This document shows positions 37,629 to 47,905 of a stretch of 64,000 bases of DNA, in pieces. The stretch is taken from assembly GCF_903645285.1 (NCBI RefSeq), contig NZ_CAHJXN010000001.1:226001-290000 (forward strand), given 5' to 3'. The position numbers and the translations under genes are program-made. The notes under the pieces are model-generated. The model had not been told where the DNA came from and ran no database searches. It worked only from the letters and a program-made list of their open reading frames with translations. Numbering within the stretch: the stretch's first letter is position 1; the number at the start of each line of letters is the position of its first letter. The DNA is from Streptococcus thalassemiae. Its GTDB lineage: Bacteria > Bacillota > Bacilli > Lactobacillales > Streptococcaceae.

Positions 37629-38771
37629 CTATCTTACTTTTCTAGTTTGATTGTAAATCAATTTTAACTTGGTCAAAAACTGCTCGACCTGACTCATATC
37701 ATTTTCAAGGTCTAGGCTAAGACGCACAGCTGACTGGGCCTTATCCTTATCCACTCCCATTGCAATCAAGGTGCCTGCAGGTTTTCCAGCCTTAGATGAA
37801 CAAGCAGAGGTCGTTGAGATGAAAATATCATAGTCTTCAAAGGCGTGAACAATGACCTCACCACGAACACCCTTGATTCCAAAAGTCAGGATATGAGGGG
37901 CAAAGTCTTCCTCATCTGAAAAGACAAAAATATCTGGATAGTCCAGAAGTGCTTGACGAATCACTGTCTTCATCTGCCCAGTCTTACTTGTAAAGAAATC
38001 TAGCTTCTCCATAGACAAACGGAGGGCCTTAGCTGTCGCTGCAATCCCTGCCACATTTTCAGTTGTCGAACGATAATCTCGCTCCTGACCACCACCTGTT
38101 AAAAGAGGCGTAATTTTCTTACCAGACTTGATATAGACAAAACCAACACCTCGGACACCATGAAATTTATGACTCGAAAAGGTCGCGAAATCCACTCGTT
38201 CTGTCAGATACTTTTCGGTCGGAATCTTGGCAAGCGCCTGAACCGCATCAACGTGGAAGGAAATAGTCGGTTTGTCTGCCAATAGTTTTGAAATAGCCTC
38301 GATGGGCTGGATAGAACCGATTTCATTGTTAACTGCCATGATAGAGATGAGGGTCGTATCAGGTCTTATCAAAGCTCCTAGCGCCTCAACATCCACAAAT
38401 CCTTTCTCATTAACTGGAGCAAAATCCACTTCAAATCCTTGACTTTTCAGCCTGAGGGCTGATTCCTTAACTGCTGGATGTTCAACGGCTGATACAATGA
38501 TGTGCTTGCCAAACCGAGCTTTTTCAAAGGCCACACCCTTGATAACCCAGTTATCTCCTTCTGTCCCACCAGAAGTAAAGAAGATTTCATCGCTTTTCTT
38601 ACCGATTAAATCTGCAATCTGTTGCCGAGAAGCATCTAAGATTCGTGTTGCCTGGTCTCCCAAACGATGGAGACTAGATGGATTTCCTAAAATTTTTGAA
38701 GCGACCTGCATATAAGTTTCAAGGGCTTCAGGATAAGGCTTGGTAGTCGCCGAATTATCAAAGTAAATCAT
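37629..38771 (-). CDS. Cysteine desulfurase (NifS/IscS type)
   Basis: 380-residue PLP enzyme that removes sulfur from cysteine. PLP Lys in [14 protein letters not shown] (about residues 195-208), catalytic Cys in [12 protein letters not shown] (about 320-331), start [16 protein letters not shown] typical of NifS. Paired with thiI, it probably supplies persulfide for tRNA thiolation; a separate SufS exists further along. Class NifZ/IscS-like genes in this position are common in streptococci. Confidence 0.92.
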   Translation of the reverse strand: MIYFDNSATTKPYPEALETYMQVASKILGNPSSLHRLGDQATRILDASRQQIADLIGKKSDEIFFTSGGTEGDNWVIKGVAFEKARFGKHIIVSAVEHPAVKESALRLKSQGFEVDFAPVNEKGFVDVEALGALIRPDTTLISIMAVNNEIGSIQPIEAISKLLADKPTISFHVDAVQALAKIPTEKYLTERVDFATFSSHKFHGVRGVGFVYIKSGKKITPLLTGGGQERDYRSTTENVAGIAATAKALRLSMEKLDFFTSKTGQMKTVIRQALLDYPDIFVFSDEEDFAPHILTFGIKGVRGEVIVHAFEDYDIFISTTSACSSKAGKPAGTLIAMGVDKDKAQSAVRLSLDLENDMSQVEQFLTKLKLIYNQTRKVR

Positions 38772-38909
38772 GTTTTCTCACGCTTTCTAAAATCACTCCT
38801 TCTATTGTATCATGAAACGGAGCTTGCGACAAGAAAGGGCAATTCCTCTTTTTTTAAGATTTTTTTAAAGAAATGCGGTATAATAAATTTTAATGAAAGG
38901 AGAAAATGT

Positions 38910-39338
38910 ATGTCTAATTATCGTAGAACTTCAAAACCAAAAACAGAACACATCAAAAAAGGCTTTACGGTCTTTCAAAAAACCGTTGCGACTATCGGTA
39001 GTATCCTCGGCTTGGTTACTGCGACTATCACGATCATGAATGCCTTGGATAATAATAAAAATACTAAAAAAGAAAACACAACAACACAGACGACAACAAT
39101 TGTCAAAGAAATTCAAAAGGAATCCCCTCAGGAAAACACTAGTCCCAATAAGGAAACTAACACTTCTCAAGAAAAAACACAGCAAGAAGAAACACCAAAA
39201 TCTAGCGTCAAGGAAGAGAAAAAAGAAGATCAGAAAACAGCAACTCAGGACTCTACTACACCTGCTACAAGTAAACCTGCCGCTGATAATGAAAAACAGT
39301 CCAATGCGCCAACTTCAGAAAATAAAAGCAATCAATAG
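38910..39338 (+). CDS. Hypothetical membrane-anchored Thr/Lys-rich protein
   Basis: 142-residue protein: a basic N-terminus, one membrane helix (about residues 28-47, TIGSILGLVTATITIMNA) and a long low-complexity tail rich in Thr, Lys, Glu and Gln. It resembles DUF6556 proteins of streptococci. I chose ATG 38910-38912 (MSNYRRTSK) because GAAAGGAG precedes it; the frame is open further upstream, but without a ribosome binding site. Function unknown. Divergent from cysteine desulfurase and convergent with ftsK. Confidence 0.65.
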   Translation: MSNYRRTSKPKTEHIKKGFTVFQKTVATIGSILGLVTATITIMNALDNNKNTKKENTTTQTTTIVKEIQKESPQENTSPNKETNTSQEKTQQEETPKSSVKEEKKEDQKTATQDSTTPATSKPAADNEKQSNAPTSENKSNQ

Positions 39339-39344
39339 CCAGTA

Positions 39345-39383
39345 AAATAGCTTCCTTCCAAACTTGGAAAGAAGCTATTTTTT
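39345..39383. terminator. Bidirectional terminator
   Basis: AAATAGCTTCCTTCCAA-N2-TTGGAAAGAAGCTATTT stem, flanked by A and T runs, between two convergent genes. Confidence 0.8.
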
Positions 39384-41685
39384 ATTGTTGCAATACTTTT
39401 CTTGGTTTGGTACCTTCAGCTGGACCGATGACACCTGCCATTTCGAGTTCTTCCATAAGGCGGGTTGCACGGTTAAATCCAACTGATAAACGACGCTGAA
39501 TCATGGATGCACTGGCTTTCTGGGTCTCAATAACTAGAGCCTTGGCTTCTTCAAAGAGCGGATCACCACCAGATTCACCATCTGAAAATTCTCCGTCATT
39601 TTCAGAAACTTCTCCCGGATCAAAACTCTCATCGTAGTCCGCATCTGCCTGAGTCTTGATAAAGTTTACAATACGTTCGACATCATCATCCGAGATAAAG
39701 GAGCCTTGGAGACGAACAGGATGATTTTCATCGATTGGTTTAAAGAGCATATCTCCTCGACCAAGTAGTTTCTCAGCTCCATTTTCATCCAAAATCGTAC
39801 GGGAATCTGTACCTGATGATACCGCAAAAGCCACTCGAGATGGGACATTGGCCTTAATCAGACCAGAAATGACATCAACAGATGGACGCTGAGTTGCAAG
39901 AATCATGTGGATACCGGCAGCACGCGCCTTCTGCCCAAGACGGATGATAGCATCTTCCACTTCCTTGCTGGCCACCATCATGAGGTCAGCCAACTCATCC
40001 ACAATCACAACAATGAGTGGTAGTGGAACCTGCTTGTACTCAGACTGGGCATTAAACTCTTCTACCTTGGCATTAAAGCCTGCAATATTCCGAACTCCCA
40101 CCTTGGCAAAGAGTTCATAACGATTTTCCATTTCGTCCACAACCTTTTGCAGGGCCTTGCTGGCTTTGCGTGGATTGGTCACAACTGGAATCAAGAGATG
40201 GGGAATATCATTGTAAACAGACAACTCAACCATCTTGGGGTCCACCATCATAAATTTAACTTGGTCTGGTCTCGCCTTCATGAGAATGCTAGCGATAATG
40301 CCGTTAACTGCTACTGACTTCCCTGAACCCGTTGAACCTGCGACTAGCAAGTGGGGCATTTTAGAAAGGTCAAAAGCTCTTGCGGTGCCATTAACTGCCT
40401 TCCCTAGAGGAATTTCCAAGAGATTTTCTGCTTTCGTTTGAGATTGTTCCCATAGTTCGCGGAAGGATACAGTCGCAATCTCAGAGTTAGGAACTTCGAT
40501 TCCGACTAAAGATTTCCCTGGGATAGGTGCTTCGATTCGGACATCCTTGGCTGCCAAGGCTAGAGCGAGGTCATCTGCGAGATTGGAAATGCGGTTGACC
40601 CTTACACCCACTGCAGGCTTGACTTCATACTTGGTCACTGATGGCCCAATTTCGGCCCGTTCAACCGTTACCTTGATACCAAAGCTAGCAAAGGTTTCTT
40701 CAAGGATTTTGATATTTTCACGAACGATTTTCTTCTCTTTAGACTGGTCTTTTGGTTTATCTGGGGCAAAGAGTTGTAAGCTTGGAAGTTTGTATTCAAG
40801 GGCTTCTTTGGCTGAAAAATCAACCTGTACATCTTCATCATCAGAGCCATCTTCCTGCTCAGGGAATTCAAGTTCGGCTTGAGGCAGGATGATTTCTGGT
40901 TCCACCCAGTCTTCTTCTGGAACAGGAGGAATGTCAAGCACAACATCATCAGTCAGAATTTCACCCGTTTCCATATCAACAGGAGGCAAATCGAGTAAGG
41001 CTTTTTCAGCTTCTTCTTGTTCTAATCTAGCCTCTTCCTCAGCCTTTTGGCGAGCTTTTTCTTCTTGTTTGACAAAGCGTTCCTCTTTTCGAAGCTCATG
41101 TCCTTCCCTCCATTTGGCAAAGCCTCTACTGAAAAATTCCGCAATATCGTAAACAGACCAAGGACTGACTAGGAGGGCACCCACTAAAATCAAGATAGAA
41201 CCAATAAAGTAAGTGCCGATATTTGAAAAGAGAAAGGCGGTTGGAATATAAAGAGTGACACCAATCAAGCCCCCTCCAGCAAAACTGGTCGTTCGAAAAC
41301 CAGTCAAATCCGTCACAACCTGAGCCATTGTCCCTTTTAGAACGGACTTGTCTAAACCATATTTCCAAACTAAGTAGGCTTCAAAAATCAAGAGCAAACC
41401 TGCAAATATGGTAAAAAATCCTGATAAGAGTCCTTCCTGTTTTCGTATCCACTTGAAAAAGAAGAGATAGAGTAGGATACCAAATATTGCCAGATAAGCT
41501 AGGCTACCCACCAGCAAGCGAATTAAATTGTAAAGAGTGATACCTGCAGCCCCTAATTTGAAGGCTGCGAAAATCAATAAAATCGCGATTCCCAACGAAA
41601 TCAACATTCGTTGAATCGCTTCTTTTCTTTCCAGTTCTGCTTTAGACGGTCTCCGTCTTGTTTTACTTGTATTCTTGTTTGCCAT
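39382..41685 (-). CDS. ftsK: FtsK/SpoIIIE DNA translocase
   Basis: 767-residue septal DNA pump that clears chromosome termini during division. N-terminal four-helix membrane domain (about 25-170), acidic Glu/Asp-rich linker (about 195-300), motor with Walker A GSTGSGKS (about 425-432), Walker [12 protein letters not shown] (about 548-558), and the C-terminal gamma winged-helix domain (about 700-767, [20 protein letters not shown]) that reads orientation sequences. Complete and of normal length. Confidence 0.95.
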   Translation of the reverse strand: MANKNTSKTRRRPSKAELERKEAIQRMLISLGIAILLIFAAFKLGAAGITLYNLIRLLVGSLAYLAIFGILLYLFFFKWIRKQEGLLSGFFTIFAGLLLIFEAYLVWKYGLDKSVLKGTMAQVVTDLTGFRTTSFAGGGLIGVTLYIPTAFLFSNIGTYFIGSILILVGALLVSPWSVYDIAEFFSRGFAKWREGHELRKEERFVKQEEKARQKAEEEARLEQEEAEKALLDLPPVDMETGEILTDDVVLDIPPVPEEDWVEPEIILPQAELEFPEQEDGSDDEDVQVDFSAKEALEYKLPSLQLFAPDKPKDQSKEKKIVRENIKILEETFASFGIKVTVERAEIGPSVTKYEVKPAVGVRVNRISNLADDLALALAAKDVRIEAPIPGKSLVGIEVPNSEIATVSFRELWEQSQTKAENLLEIPLGKAVNGTARAFDLSKMPHLLVAGSTGSGKSVAVNGIIASILMKARPDQVKFMMVDPKMVELSVYNDIPHLLIPVVTNPRKASKALQKVVDEMENRYELFAKVGVRNIAGFNAKVEEFNAQSEYKQVPLPLIVVIVDELADLMMVASKEVEDAIIRLGQKARAAGIHMILATQRPSVDVISGLIKANVPSRVAFAVSSGTDSRTILDENGAEKLLGRGDMLFKPIDENHPVRLQGSFISDDDVERIVNFIKTQADADYDESFDPGEVSENDGEFSDGESGGDPLFEEAKALVIETQKASASMIQRRLSVGFNRATRLMEELEMAGVIGPAEGTKPRKVLQQ

Positions 41686-41773
41686 TCTTCTATTATACCA
41701 TATTTCACAGGCATTTCGGAAAGAGAAAAAGACTGCACCAAACGGTCCAATCTTTTTATTTTCTATCTAATTT

Positions 41774-43726
41774 TTATGCTTGTGGTTTGCGTAGGTAACC
41801 ATAGACCACACCACTTACAATTGCTCCTACCAAGACAGAAACGAGGTAAAGGAGAGCATTTGAAGTAAGGGCGATAACGAAGATTCCTCCGTGTGGCGCC
41901 ATGAGTTTGATACCAGTAAGACCAACGAGGCCACCTGCTACTGCTGAACCAAGGATGAAGCTTGGGATCGCACGAGCTGGGTCAGCGGCACCAAATGGAA
42001 TTGCTCCCTCAGTGATAAATGACAAGCCCATGATGATGTTTGTCAAACCAGAGTTGCGTTCTTCTTTGGTAAATTTATCTTTGAAAAGAAGCGTTGCGAC
42101 AAAGATAGCAAGTGGTGGCACCATTCCTCCAGCCATAACTGCTGCCATAGCCACAGAACCACCTGAAGAAACAGTCGCTGCAAGCGTACCTGTACCAAAG
42201 ACATAGGCAGCTTTATTGACTGGTCCACCCATGTCAACAGCCATCATACCACCAAGAACGATACCAAGAAGGACAGCCGAACCTCCTCCAAGACCGCCTA
42301 GGAAGTCATTCATAGCAGTGTTGATTGCTGCCATTGGAATGTTCACAGCTAGCATGACAAATCCAGTCAAGATTGTTCCAAGAAGTGGCAAGAGAAGAAT
42401 TGATTTAGCACCTTCGAGTGAACGAGGAACTTTAACGTATTTCTTGATAGCAAGAACTAAAGCACCTGCGATAAATCCACCAACAAGGGCACCTAGGAAA
42501 CCAGATGAGACACCTGCAAGAGTTGAAGTTGCTTCACCACCTGCGGCATAAGGAATTTTACCAAAGGCAAAACCTTCTTTGGCAATAGCACCAGCCACGA
42601 AACCTGCTACCAAACCTGGTTTTTCAGCGATAGAGTATGCAACATAACCTGCAAAGACTGGGAGCATCAAACCAAAGGCAGCTCCACCAATTTTCATAAA
42701 CATAGAAGCTAGCTCATGGTAGGAACCAAGATTACCAAGATTTTCATTTGGAACACCCAAAGCACCGTCAATCAAGAAGGCAAGGGCAATCATGATACCA
42801 CCACCTATAACGAATGGCAACATTTGAGATACACCACTCATCAAGTGTTTGTAGAAGGCACCACCAAGGCTTTGTTTTTCGTTGCTTGCTGTCGAAGCTT
42901 TTGCTCCATTAGCAGCACGGTAGACTTCAGCATCTCCTGAAAGAGCCAAGTTAATCAATTCTTCTGTTTTACGGATACCGTCAGCAACCGGACGATTGAT
43001 CAATGGTTTACCATCGAAACGATCCATCTCAACCGCTTTGTCTGCAGCGATGATAACAGCTTTAGCCTTGCGGATGTCCTCAGCAGTTAGTTGGTTACCA
43101 ACACCGCTAGCTCCGTTTGTTTCAACCTTAATACCAACCCCCATTTCAGCAGCCACTTTTTGAAGGGCTTCTTGGGCCATGTAAGTGTGGGCAATACCTG
43201 TCGTACAAGCTGTAACAGCAACGATAAAGTCACCAGAGTCATTGGCAGGTACTTGAACAGGCTGCTCAGTTTTTTCTGAAGCTTGGTCAAAGAGCTCAAT
43301 AACTTGGTCAACTGATGTTGCTTGGCGAAGTTTGTCAGCAAAACCGTCTTTCATTAAGTATTGAGACAATTCTGCCAAGGCTGCCAAGTGAGTATCATTG
43401 GCACCTTCTGGAGCCGCAATCATGAAGAAGAGGTCAGTTGCTTGTCCATCCAAACTCTCATAATCAACACCCTTATTTGACTTAGCAAAGAGAACTGTCG
43501 CTTCTTTGACAGCAGCATTTTTGCTGTGAGGCATTGCGATTCCGTCACCCAAACCTGTAGAAGTCAGAGCTTCACGCGCCAAAATTCCTTCTTTAAAGGT
43601 TTCAAAATCTGTCACATAACCGTGGTCTGTCAAGCTTTTAATCATCTCTTCGATGACAGCTGTTTTTTCAGTTGCCTGCAAATCCAGCAACATGACATCT
43701 TTTCTCAATAGGTCTTGAATTTTCAT
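41774..43726 (-). CDS. fruA: Fructose PTS transporter, EIIABC
   Basis: 650-residue fructose-specific phosphotransferase permease that imports fructose as fructose 1-phosphate. EIIA (about 1-145) with phospho-His67 in IAMPHSK, EIIB (about 165-265) with Cys174 in TACTTGIAH, EIIC (about 290-645) with about nine membrane helices. The gene overlaps fruK by four bases. Confidence 0.95.
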   Translation of the reverse strand: MKIQDLLRKDVMLLDLQATEKTAVIEEMIKSLTDHGYVTDFETFKEGILAREALTSTGLGDGIAMPHSKNAAVKEATVLFAKSNKGVDYESLDGQATDLFFMIAAPEGANDTHLAALAELSQYLMKDGFADKLRQATSVDQVIELFDQASEKTEQPVQVPANDSGDFIVAVTACTTGIAHTYMAQEALQKVAAEMGVGIKVETNGASGVGNQLTAEDIRKAKAVIIAADKAVEMDRFDGKPLINRPVADGIRKTEELINLALSGDAEVYRAANGAKASTASNEKQSLGGAFYKHLMSGVSQMLPFVIGGGIMIALAFLIDGALGVPNENLGNLGSYHELASMFMKIGGAAFGLMLPVFAGYVAYSIAEKPGLVAGFVAGAIAKEGFAFGKIPYAAGGEATSTLAGVSSGFLGALVGGFIAGALVLAIKKYVKVPRSLEGAKSILLLPLLGTILTGFVMLAVNIPMAAINTAMNDFLGGLGGGSAVLLGIVLGGMMAVDMGGPVNKAAYVFGTGTLAATVSSGGSVAMAAVMAGGMVPPLAIFVATLLFKDKFTKEERNSGLTNIIMGLSFITEGAIPFGAADPARAIPSFILGSAVAGGLVGLTGIKLMAPHGGIFVIALTSNALLYLVSVLVGAIVSGVVYGYLRKPQA

Positions 43727-44634
43727 CGTTTTTCTACCTCAACTTTTTCATATGTTTCTTTAATAAATTCTGCTGTTGCCAAGTCATCTGAGAAGGTCGT
43801 TGCTGTTCCGCAAGCTACTCCCCACTTGAAGGCTTCTACTGCATCTTTAGATTTGACAAATTCACCGGTAAATCCAGCAACCATAGAATCACCAGCTCCG
43901 ACTGAATTTTTGACTGTTCCCTTGATTGGTTTAGCAAAGTAAGCTCCCTCAGATGTGACAAGAAGGGCACCGTCACCAGCCATAGAGATAATAACATTTT
44001 GAGCACCCTTAGCCAGTAACTCACGAGCGTATTTCTCAATTTCATCTAAACTATCGAGTTCAACTCCAAAGATAGCTCCAAGTTCATGATTGTTTGGTTT
44101 GACCAAAAGTGGCTGGTAGTCCAAACTATCAATCAAGGTCTGTCCTTCAAAGTCACAAGCCACTTGCGCACCCGTTTGACGCGTCAAGGCAATCAAATCC
44201 TTATAGATGACATTGCCTAGATTTTTAGCACTTGAACCCGCAAATACAACCGTATCTTCTGCTGTCAGACTCGATAAAATAGCTTTCAACTCTTCTAGCT
44301 GAGCCGGTTCAACAGTTGGGCCCGTTCCGTTGATTTCTGTTTCTTGGTCTGCTTTAATCTTGACATTGATACGAGTATCTTCTGCCACTTGGACAAAACG
44401 TGTCTCGATTTCTTCATCAGCCAAAGTATCTGTGATAAATTTACCAGTAAAGCCACCGATAAATCCAGTCGCTGTATTTGGAATACCCAAGCGTTTCAAG
44501 ACACGACTGACATTGATTCCTTTCCCACCAGCAAACTTATCATCACTGTCCATACGATTGACACTACCGACTTGGACTTGGTCCAAACGAACGATATAGT
44601 CAATGGATGGATTGAGTGTGACTGTATAAATCAT
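43723..44634 (-). CDS. fruK: 1-phosphofructokinase
   Basis: 303-residue PfkB-family kinase converting fructose 1-phosphate to fructose 1,6-bisphosphate. MIYTVTLNPSIDYIV start, GGKGINVSR (about 37-45), C-terminal active-site motif VGAGDSMVAGF with catalytic Asp (about 249-259). It overlaps both neighbours by four bases, so fruR-fruK-fruA is one unit. Confidence 0.95.
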   Translation of the reverse strand: MIYTVTLNPSIDYIVRLDQVQVGSVNRMDSDDKFAGGKGINVSRVLKRLGIPNTATGFIGGFTGKFITDTLADEEIETRFVQVAEDTRINVKIKADQETEINGTGPTVEPAQLEELKAILSSLTAEDTVVFAGSSAKNLGNVIYKDLIALTRQTGAQVACDFEGQTLIDSLDYQPLLVKPNNHELGAIFGVELDSLDEIEKYARELLAKGAQNVIISMAGDGALLVTSEGAYFAKPIKGTVKNSVGAGDSMVAGFTGEFVKSKDAVEAFKWGVACGTATTFSDDLATAEFIKETYEKVEVEKR

Positions 44635-45371
44635 ACTTCTATTACCTCCGTTTTCTCCTTAATAACCTGCAAGAGATCATGCCCTTGACTTGTGATAACA
44701 ATAGCGCGTTTGAGTGGTGCTACCTTGGCAAAGCAAGTTTGTCCAATCTTAGACGAATCCACCAAGACATAGGTCTGTTTGGCATTCTCTAAAATAGCAC
44801 GCTTCACAGCTCCCTCCTCCATATCAGGAGTCGTATAATAGCCATCGTCCACACCATTCATCCCGATAAAGGCACGGTCAAAGTGCAATTGGTTAATCTG
44901 GTTAAGAGCAACGCCCCCGATGCTAGCATCTGTCGCCATCTTGACACTTCCTCCAACCATGACCGTTGGAATCTGCTTTTCAACCAACTGAGCAGCATGG
45001 TGAATGGAGTTGGTCACGACTGTAACATTCTTATTGACCAATTCATGAATCAAAAAGGCAGTTGTTGTTCCAGCATCGATAAAGATGACATCTTGTTCCT
45101 TGATGAGAGAGGCTGCTTTCTGAGCCAACAACTTCTTTTCTTGAAGGTTTTTGACAGATTTTTCTTGAATGGTTTCTTCTTCCTGCAAGGAGTGAGGCAA
45201 TTCTGCTCCACCATGCACGCGACGAAGCTTATTTTCTGCTTCCAATTCATCCAAGTCTCTTCGAACCGTTGATTCTGAGGTCTCTAGCAAACTAACTAAT
45301 TTTTCTAGAGAAACTACATGATGTTGATTTAACTCCTCTAAAATCAGTTGCTTCCGCTCTGTTTTTAACAC
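44631..45371 (-). CDS. fruR: DeoR-family regulator of the fructose operon
   Basis: 246-residue DeoR-type repressor: N-terminal helix-turn-helix (about 5-60, TSESTVRRDLDELEAEN) and C-terminal sugar-phosphate sensing domain with IDAGTTTAFL (about 97-106). First gene of the operon; expected to answer to fructose 1-phosphate and control its own operon. Similar to LacR-type regulators. Confidence 0.92.
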   Translation of the reverse strand: MLKTERKQLILEELNQHHVVSLEKLVSLLETSESTVRRDLDELEAENKLRRVHGGAELPHSLQEEETIQEKSVKNLQEKKLLAQKAASLIKEQDVIFIDAGTTTAFLIHELVNKNVTVVTNSIHHAAQLVEKQIPTVMVGGSVKMATDASIGGVALNQINQLHFDRAFIGMNGVDDGYYTTPDMEEGAVKRAILENAKQTYVLVDSSKIGQTCFAKVAPLKRAIVITSQGHDLLQVIKEKTEVIEV

Positions 45372-45532
45372 CGAATCACCTCCTGTTATCGTTTACACTA
45401 TTCATTCTATCACACTTTCTTTTAAAGTCAAGCATTTTTTATCATTTTCTTTCAAATTCTATCATTTTTCTTATTTTCAGAATTTTTATTGCAAGATAAG
45501 TATCTTTATGGTAGACTATTTGAGTAAGTATT

Positions 45533-45620
45533 GGAAGATTACTCAAGAGGCTTAAGAGGCCGTGTTGGAAACGCGGTAGGCGTGTAACAGCGTGCGTGGG
45601 TTCGAATCCCATGTCTTCCG
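45533..45620 (+). tRNA. tRNA-Ser (GGA)
   Basis: 88 nt with the long variable arm of serine tRNA. Acceptor GGAAGAT pairs with GTCTTCC, anticodon loop TTGGAAA reads GGA, T-loop GTTCGAATC. CCA is not encoded. Confidence 0.95.
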
Positions 45621-45643
45621 TGGAAAAGAAAAATTATTTCTAG

Positions 45644-45669
45644 GATGCAACAAATGTTGTATCTTTTTT
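45644..45669 (+). terminator. Terminator of tRNA-Ser
   Basis: GATGCAACA/TGTTGTATC stem with a two-base gap (one G-U pair), then six T. Confidence 0.75.
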
Positions 45670-45683
45670 ATCGCTTTTTTTAA

Positions 45684-45807
45684 AATAGGGTCTGTTTTAG
45701 GGTCTGCCTTTTTCGCAAAAGAATATCAAGGAATACCAAAGATAAAAATAAAAAACGTTGATTTAACAACGTTTTACCAAGGAATGTAAAAGAATACAAA
45801 GGAATAA
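45684..45807. other. Possible integration-site scar between tRNA-Ser and the tmRNA 3' end
   Basis: Contains a TAGGGTCTG direct repeat (about 45687-45707) and several AAAGAATA/AAGGAAT(A/G) elements (about 45718-45806) directly next to the 3' end of the tmRNA gene, a known integration target of phages and islands. Repeats of this kind resemble arm-type binding sites of tyrosine integrases. No integrase gene remains. Low-confidence interpretation. Confidence 0.3.
45752..45775 (-). terminator. Terminator of tmRNA
   Basis: Minus strand AAAACGTTG-TTAAAT-CAACGTTTT followed by TTATTTTTA. Confidence 0.8.
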
Positions 45808-46152
45808 TGGAGCCGGTGGGAGTCGAACCCACGTCCAAACACCTGCCAACATATTTGTCTACAACCATAGGTTATGTATTAGTTTAACAGTTCCTCGACA
45901 CATAACTCAAGCCTAGAAACTGCGAGTCTATCAATCTCTTATCAAGCCGCTAGACAAGACTTGATCGTATCTCGCTAATAATAAGACCTGTCATTGAACA
46001 CGAGCAATCCAAATCGGGTCACGCCTGCTGGTTTTTAGGCAGCTAGAGCGTAAGAAGTGTTATTTTTTGCAGTTATATTTAACTGAGCGTTTACGTCGCC
46101 ACACGAGTCGCAAAATATGCCTCATAATGCCTGTCGAATCCGTAACGACCCC
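45808..46152 (-). ncRNA. ssrA: Transfer-messenger RNA
   Basis: 345 nt. 5' end GGGGTCGTTACGGATTCGAC, 3' end with the T-arm GGGTTCGACTCCC and CCA. The tag reading frame (minus strand 46070-46035) gives resume Ala then KNNTSYALAA and TAA. tmRNA rescues stalled ribosomes with SmpB and marks the product for proteolysis. Not a reading frame for any of the short ORFs overlapping it. Confidence 0.97.
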
Positions 46153-46168
46153 AAAAGACAATAAAACC

Positions 46169-46198
46169 ATTATACCTTATCTAACACAAAAATGCAAA
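46169..46198 (-). promoter_or_regulatory. tmRNA promoter
   Basis: Minus strand TATAAT (46169-46174) with a weak -35 (TTTGCA, 46193-46198), transcription starting near the 5' GGGG at 46152. Confidence 0.55.
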
Positions 46199-46523
46199 AA
46201 AGAAATCACTTACCTAAAAAAGATACTATTCGAGAAATTTAGCAAACTGGGAGACTAACTACAACTTTCTCAGTGCATAACTTTACAATTGTGAATAGAG
46301 CTTACGAAATCCAATTAACACATACTTAAGATAAAGCTATCTGTTTTGAAGAAATTCACGAAGAAAATTATTCTAAAATACTTTCAGATGAGAATTTTCC
46401 TACTCTCTTTGTTTCAATTCATTTGAGTTTAAAAACTATAAAATAAATCCTTATATTATCCGGACTACTTTTTACTTGTTTCACTAAAATAAATAGGTTT
46501 CATTCAAACTTTAATAGACTATG

Positions 46524-46569
46524 AAAACCAGTGGAACTTACCCTGACACGGAATTCCACTGGTTTTTTT
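46524..46569 (+). terminator. Orphan terminator
   Basis: 13-bp stem AAAACCAGTGGAA / TTCCACTGGTTTT, then seven T in total, plus direction. No plus-strand gene lies upstream between the tmRNA and here (46199-46523 holds only an ORF fragment, EEIHEENYSKILSDEN-like, that I do not recognise). It may end a small RNA or a lost gene. Confidence 0.6.
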
Positions 46570-46669
46570 GATTTTTATCAGATTAACTTCTACTATTTTT
46601 AGCTGTGAAAATTAGTTTAGGACTTTAACTTATTTTCAATCTTCTAATCTAAAGGCCACTTCCAGTAAA

Positions 46670-46690
46670 GAAAAATCAGGGTTCTCCTGA
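46670..46690 (-). terminator. Terminator of the AI-2E-family gene
   Basis: Minus strand TCAGG-AGAAC-CCTGA followed by TTTTTC, just after the stop codon. Confidence 0.7.
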
Positions 46691-46693
46691 CTT

Positions 46694-47803
46694 TTACTTA
46701 GCTAATTCTCTTTCTCGTTCTTTCATTATTTTATGATTTTCATACAAACGGGATAAGAACTTAGAAATTTCTTTTAAGATAGAATAGGTTGGCACTGCGA
46801 CAATCATTCCAATGACACCATAGATATTGCTTGACAACAAAAGTAAAACCAAAATCGTGATTGGATGAACCTTCATAACACTTCCTACGATTCGAGGATA
46901 TAAGATATTGCCATCTACCTGCTGAACAACAAGCATATAAATCACTGCAATCAGCAGTCTATGGGGATCAGTGAATATATTTGCGATGATCATAGGAATC
47001 AAACCAATACTTGGCCCCACATAAGGAATTAAATTGGCTACACCAGAAAAAATAGCAAAAACTAAAGCATATTTTAAACCAATAATACTATAGCCAATAT
47101 AAGCCAAACAACCTATAATGATTGCGTCAATCGAAACTCCACTAATATAGCGAGCAATCGTCGCATTTAAATTCTTTAAGAGACCTGCAATATGCAAGCG
47201 ATCCCTCTTTAGAATCGTTCTTTCAAGCATGGGCAAGAATTTATGTCCATCTAATAAGAAATAAACCAAAAAAACTGGAGTCATAATCAAAATCAAAACA
47301 GTACTGATAAGAGCTGACAAGACGCTCCCCACACTATTTGATACGCTATTTAGGATATTTTGAAGAATATCAACATAGGATAAGTTTAGTTGCTGAATTG
47401 TAGCTTCTACATCCAAATTCTGGAGCGCAGGGTAATTAGATAAATCTATGATTAAGTCTTGTACTCGACTATAAATAGTTTGACTAGATATAATCAAACT
47501 AGATAACTGATTAATCAAAATAGGTAAGAGATAGACAACACCTATGACCATTCCCCAGACCAAAGCACACAAGGTAATTAAAATACCAAGTAAACGATTG
47601 AGTTTACAGACTTTATTTAAGAAAGTAACAATAGGGTTTGTCAAATAATAAAGAAAGCCACCTAATAAAAATGGAATCATAATTGTATTAAGCACGCTAA
47701 CAAAAGGGTTAATCAAAGACCCCATCTGTCTCCATAGGTAAAAGATGATGGTTAAGAGTAAAATTTCTGTGGTCCAAAAAAATAATTTATTTCTACGAAA
47801 CAT
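46694..47803 (-). CDS. AI-2E family (PerM/YtvI) membrane protein
   Basis: 369-residue polytopic membrane protein of the AI-2E transporter superfamily (about eight helices; pairs at residues about 8-30, 33-55, 60-85, then 150-180 and a C-terminal bundle 205-345 with the family PYVGPSIGLIP motif). Members export diverse compounds or act as Na+/H+ antiporters; transport of autoinducer-2 is documented only for some. ATG follows GGAGG. It has a divergent neighbour, dacA. Confidence 0.82.
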   Translation of the reverse strand: MFRRNKLFFWTTEILLLTIIFYLWRQMGSLINPFVSVLNTIMIPFLLGGFLYYLTNPIVTFLNKVCKLNRLLGILITLCALVWGMVIGVVYLLPILINQLSSLIISSQTIYSRVQDLIIDLSNYPALQNLDVEATIQQLNLSYVDILQNILNSVSNSVGSVLSALISTVLILIMTPVFLVYFLLDGHKFLPMLERTILKRDRLHIAGLLKNLNATIARYISGVSIDAIIIGCLAYIGYSIIGLKYALVFAIFSGVANLIPYVGPSIGLIPMIIANIFTDPHRLLIAVIYMLVVQQVDGNILYPRIVGSVMKVHPITILVLLLLSSNIYGVIGMIVAVPTYSILKEISKFLSRLYENHKIMKERERELAK

Positions 47804-47905
47804 GAGTTACCTCCCTCACTCTATTTTACCATATTTTCAAAAAGCTTAACGGATGAATTATTAAAGCAAGAATATTTTTTTTCTTTATGATAGAATAAGA
47901 CTACT

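Noticed and set aside
45680..45868. ORF of 62 codons over the tmRNA 3' end
   Set aside because: It reads through the tmRNA and its terminator; no ribosome binding site and no family.
46340..46445. Acetyltransferase fragment (EEIHEENYSKIL...)
   Set aside because: Too short and without a conserved motif to support any gene or family.
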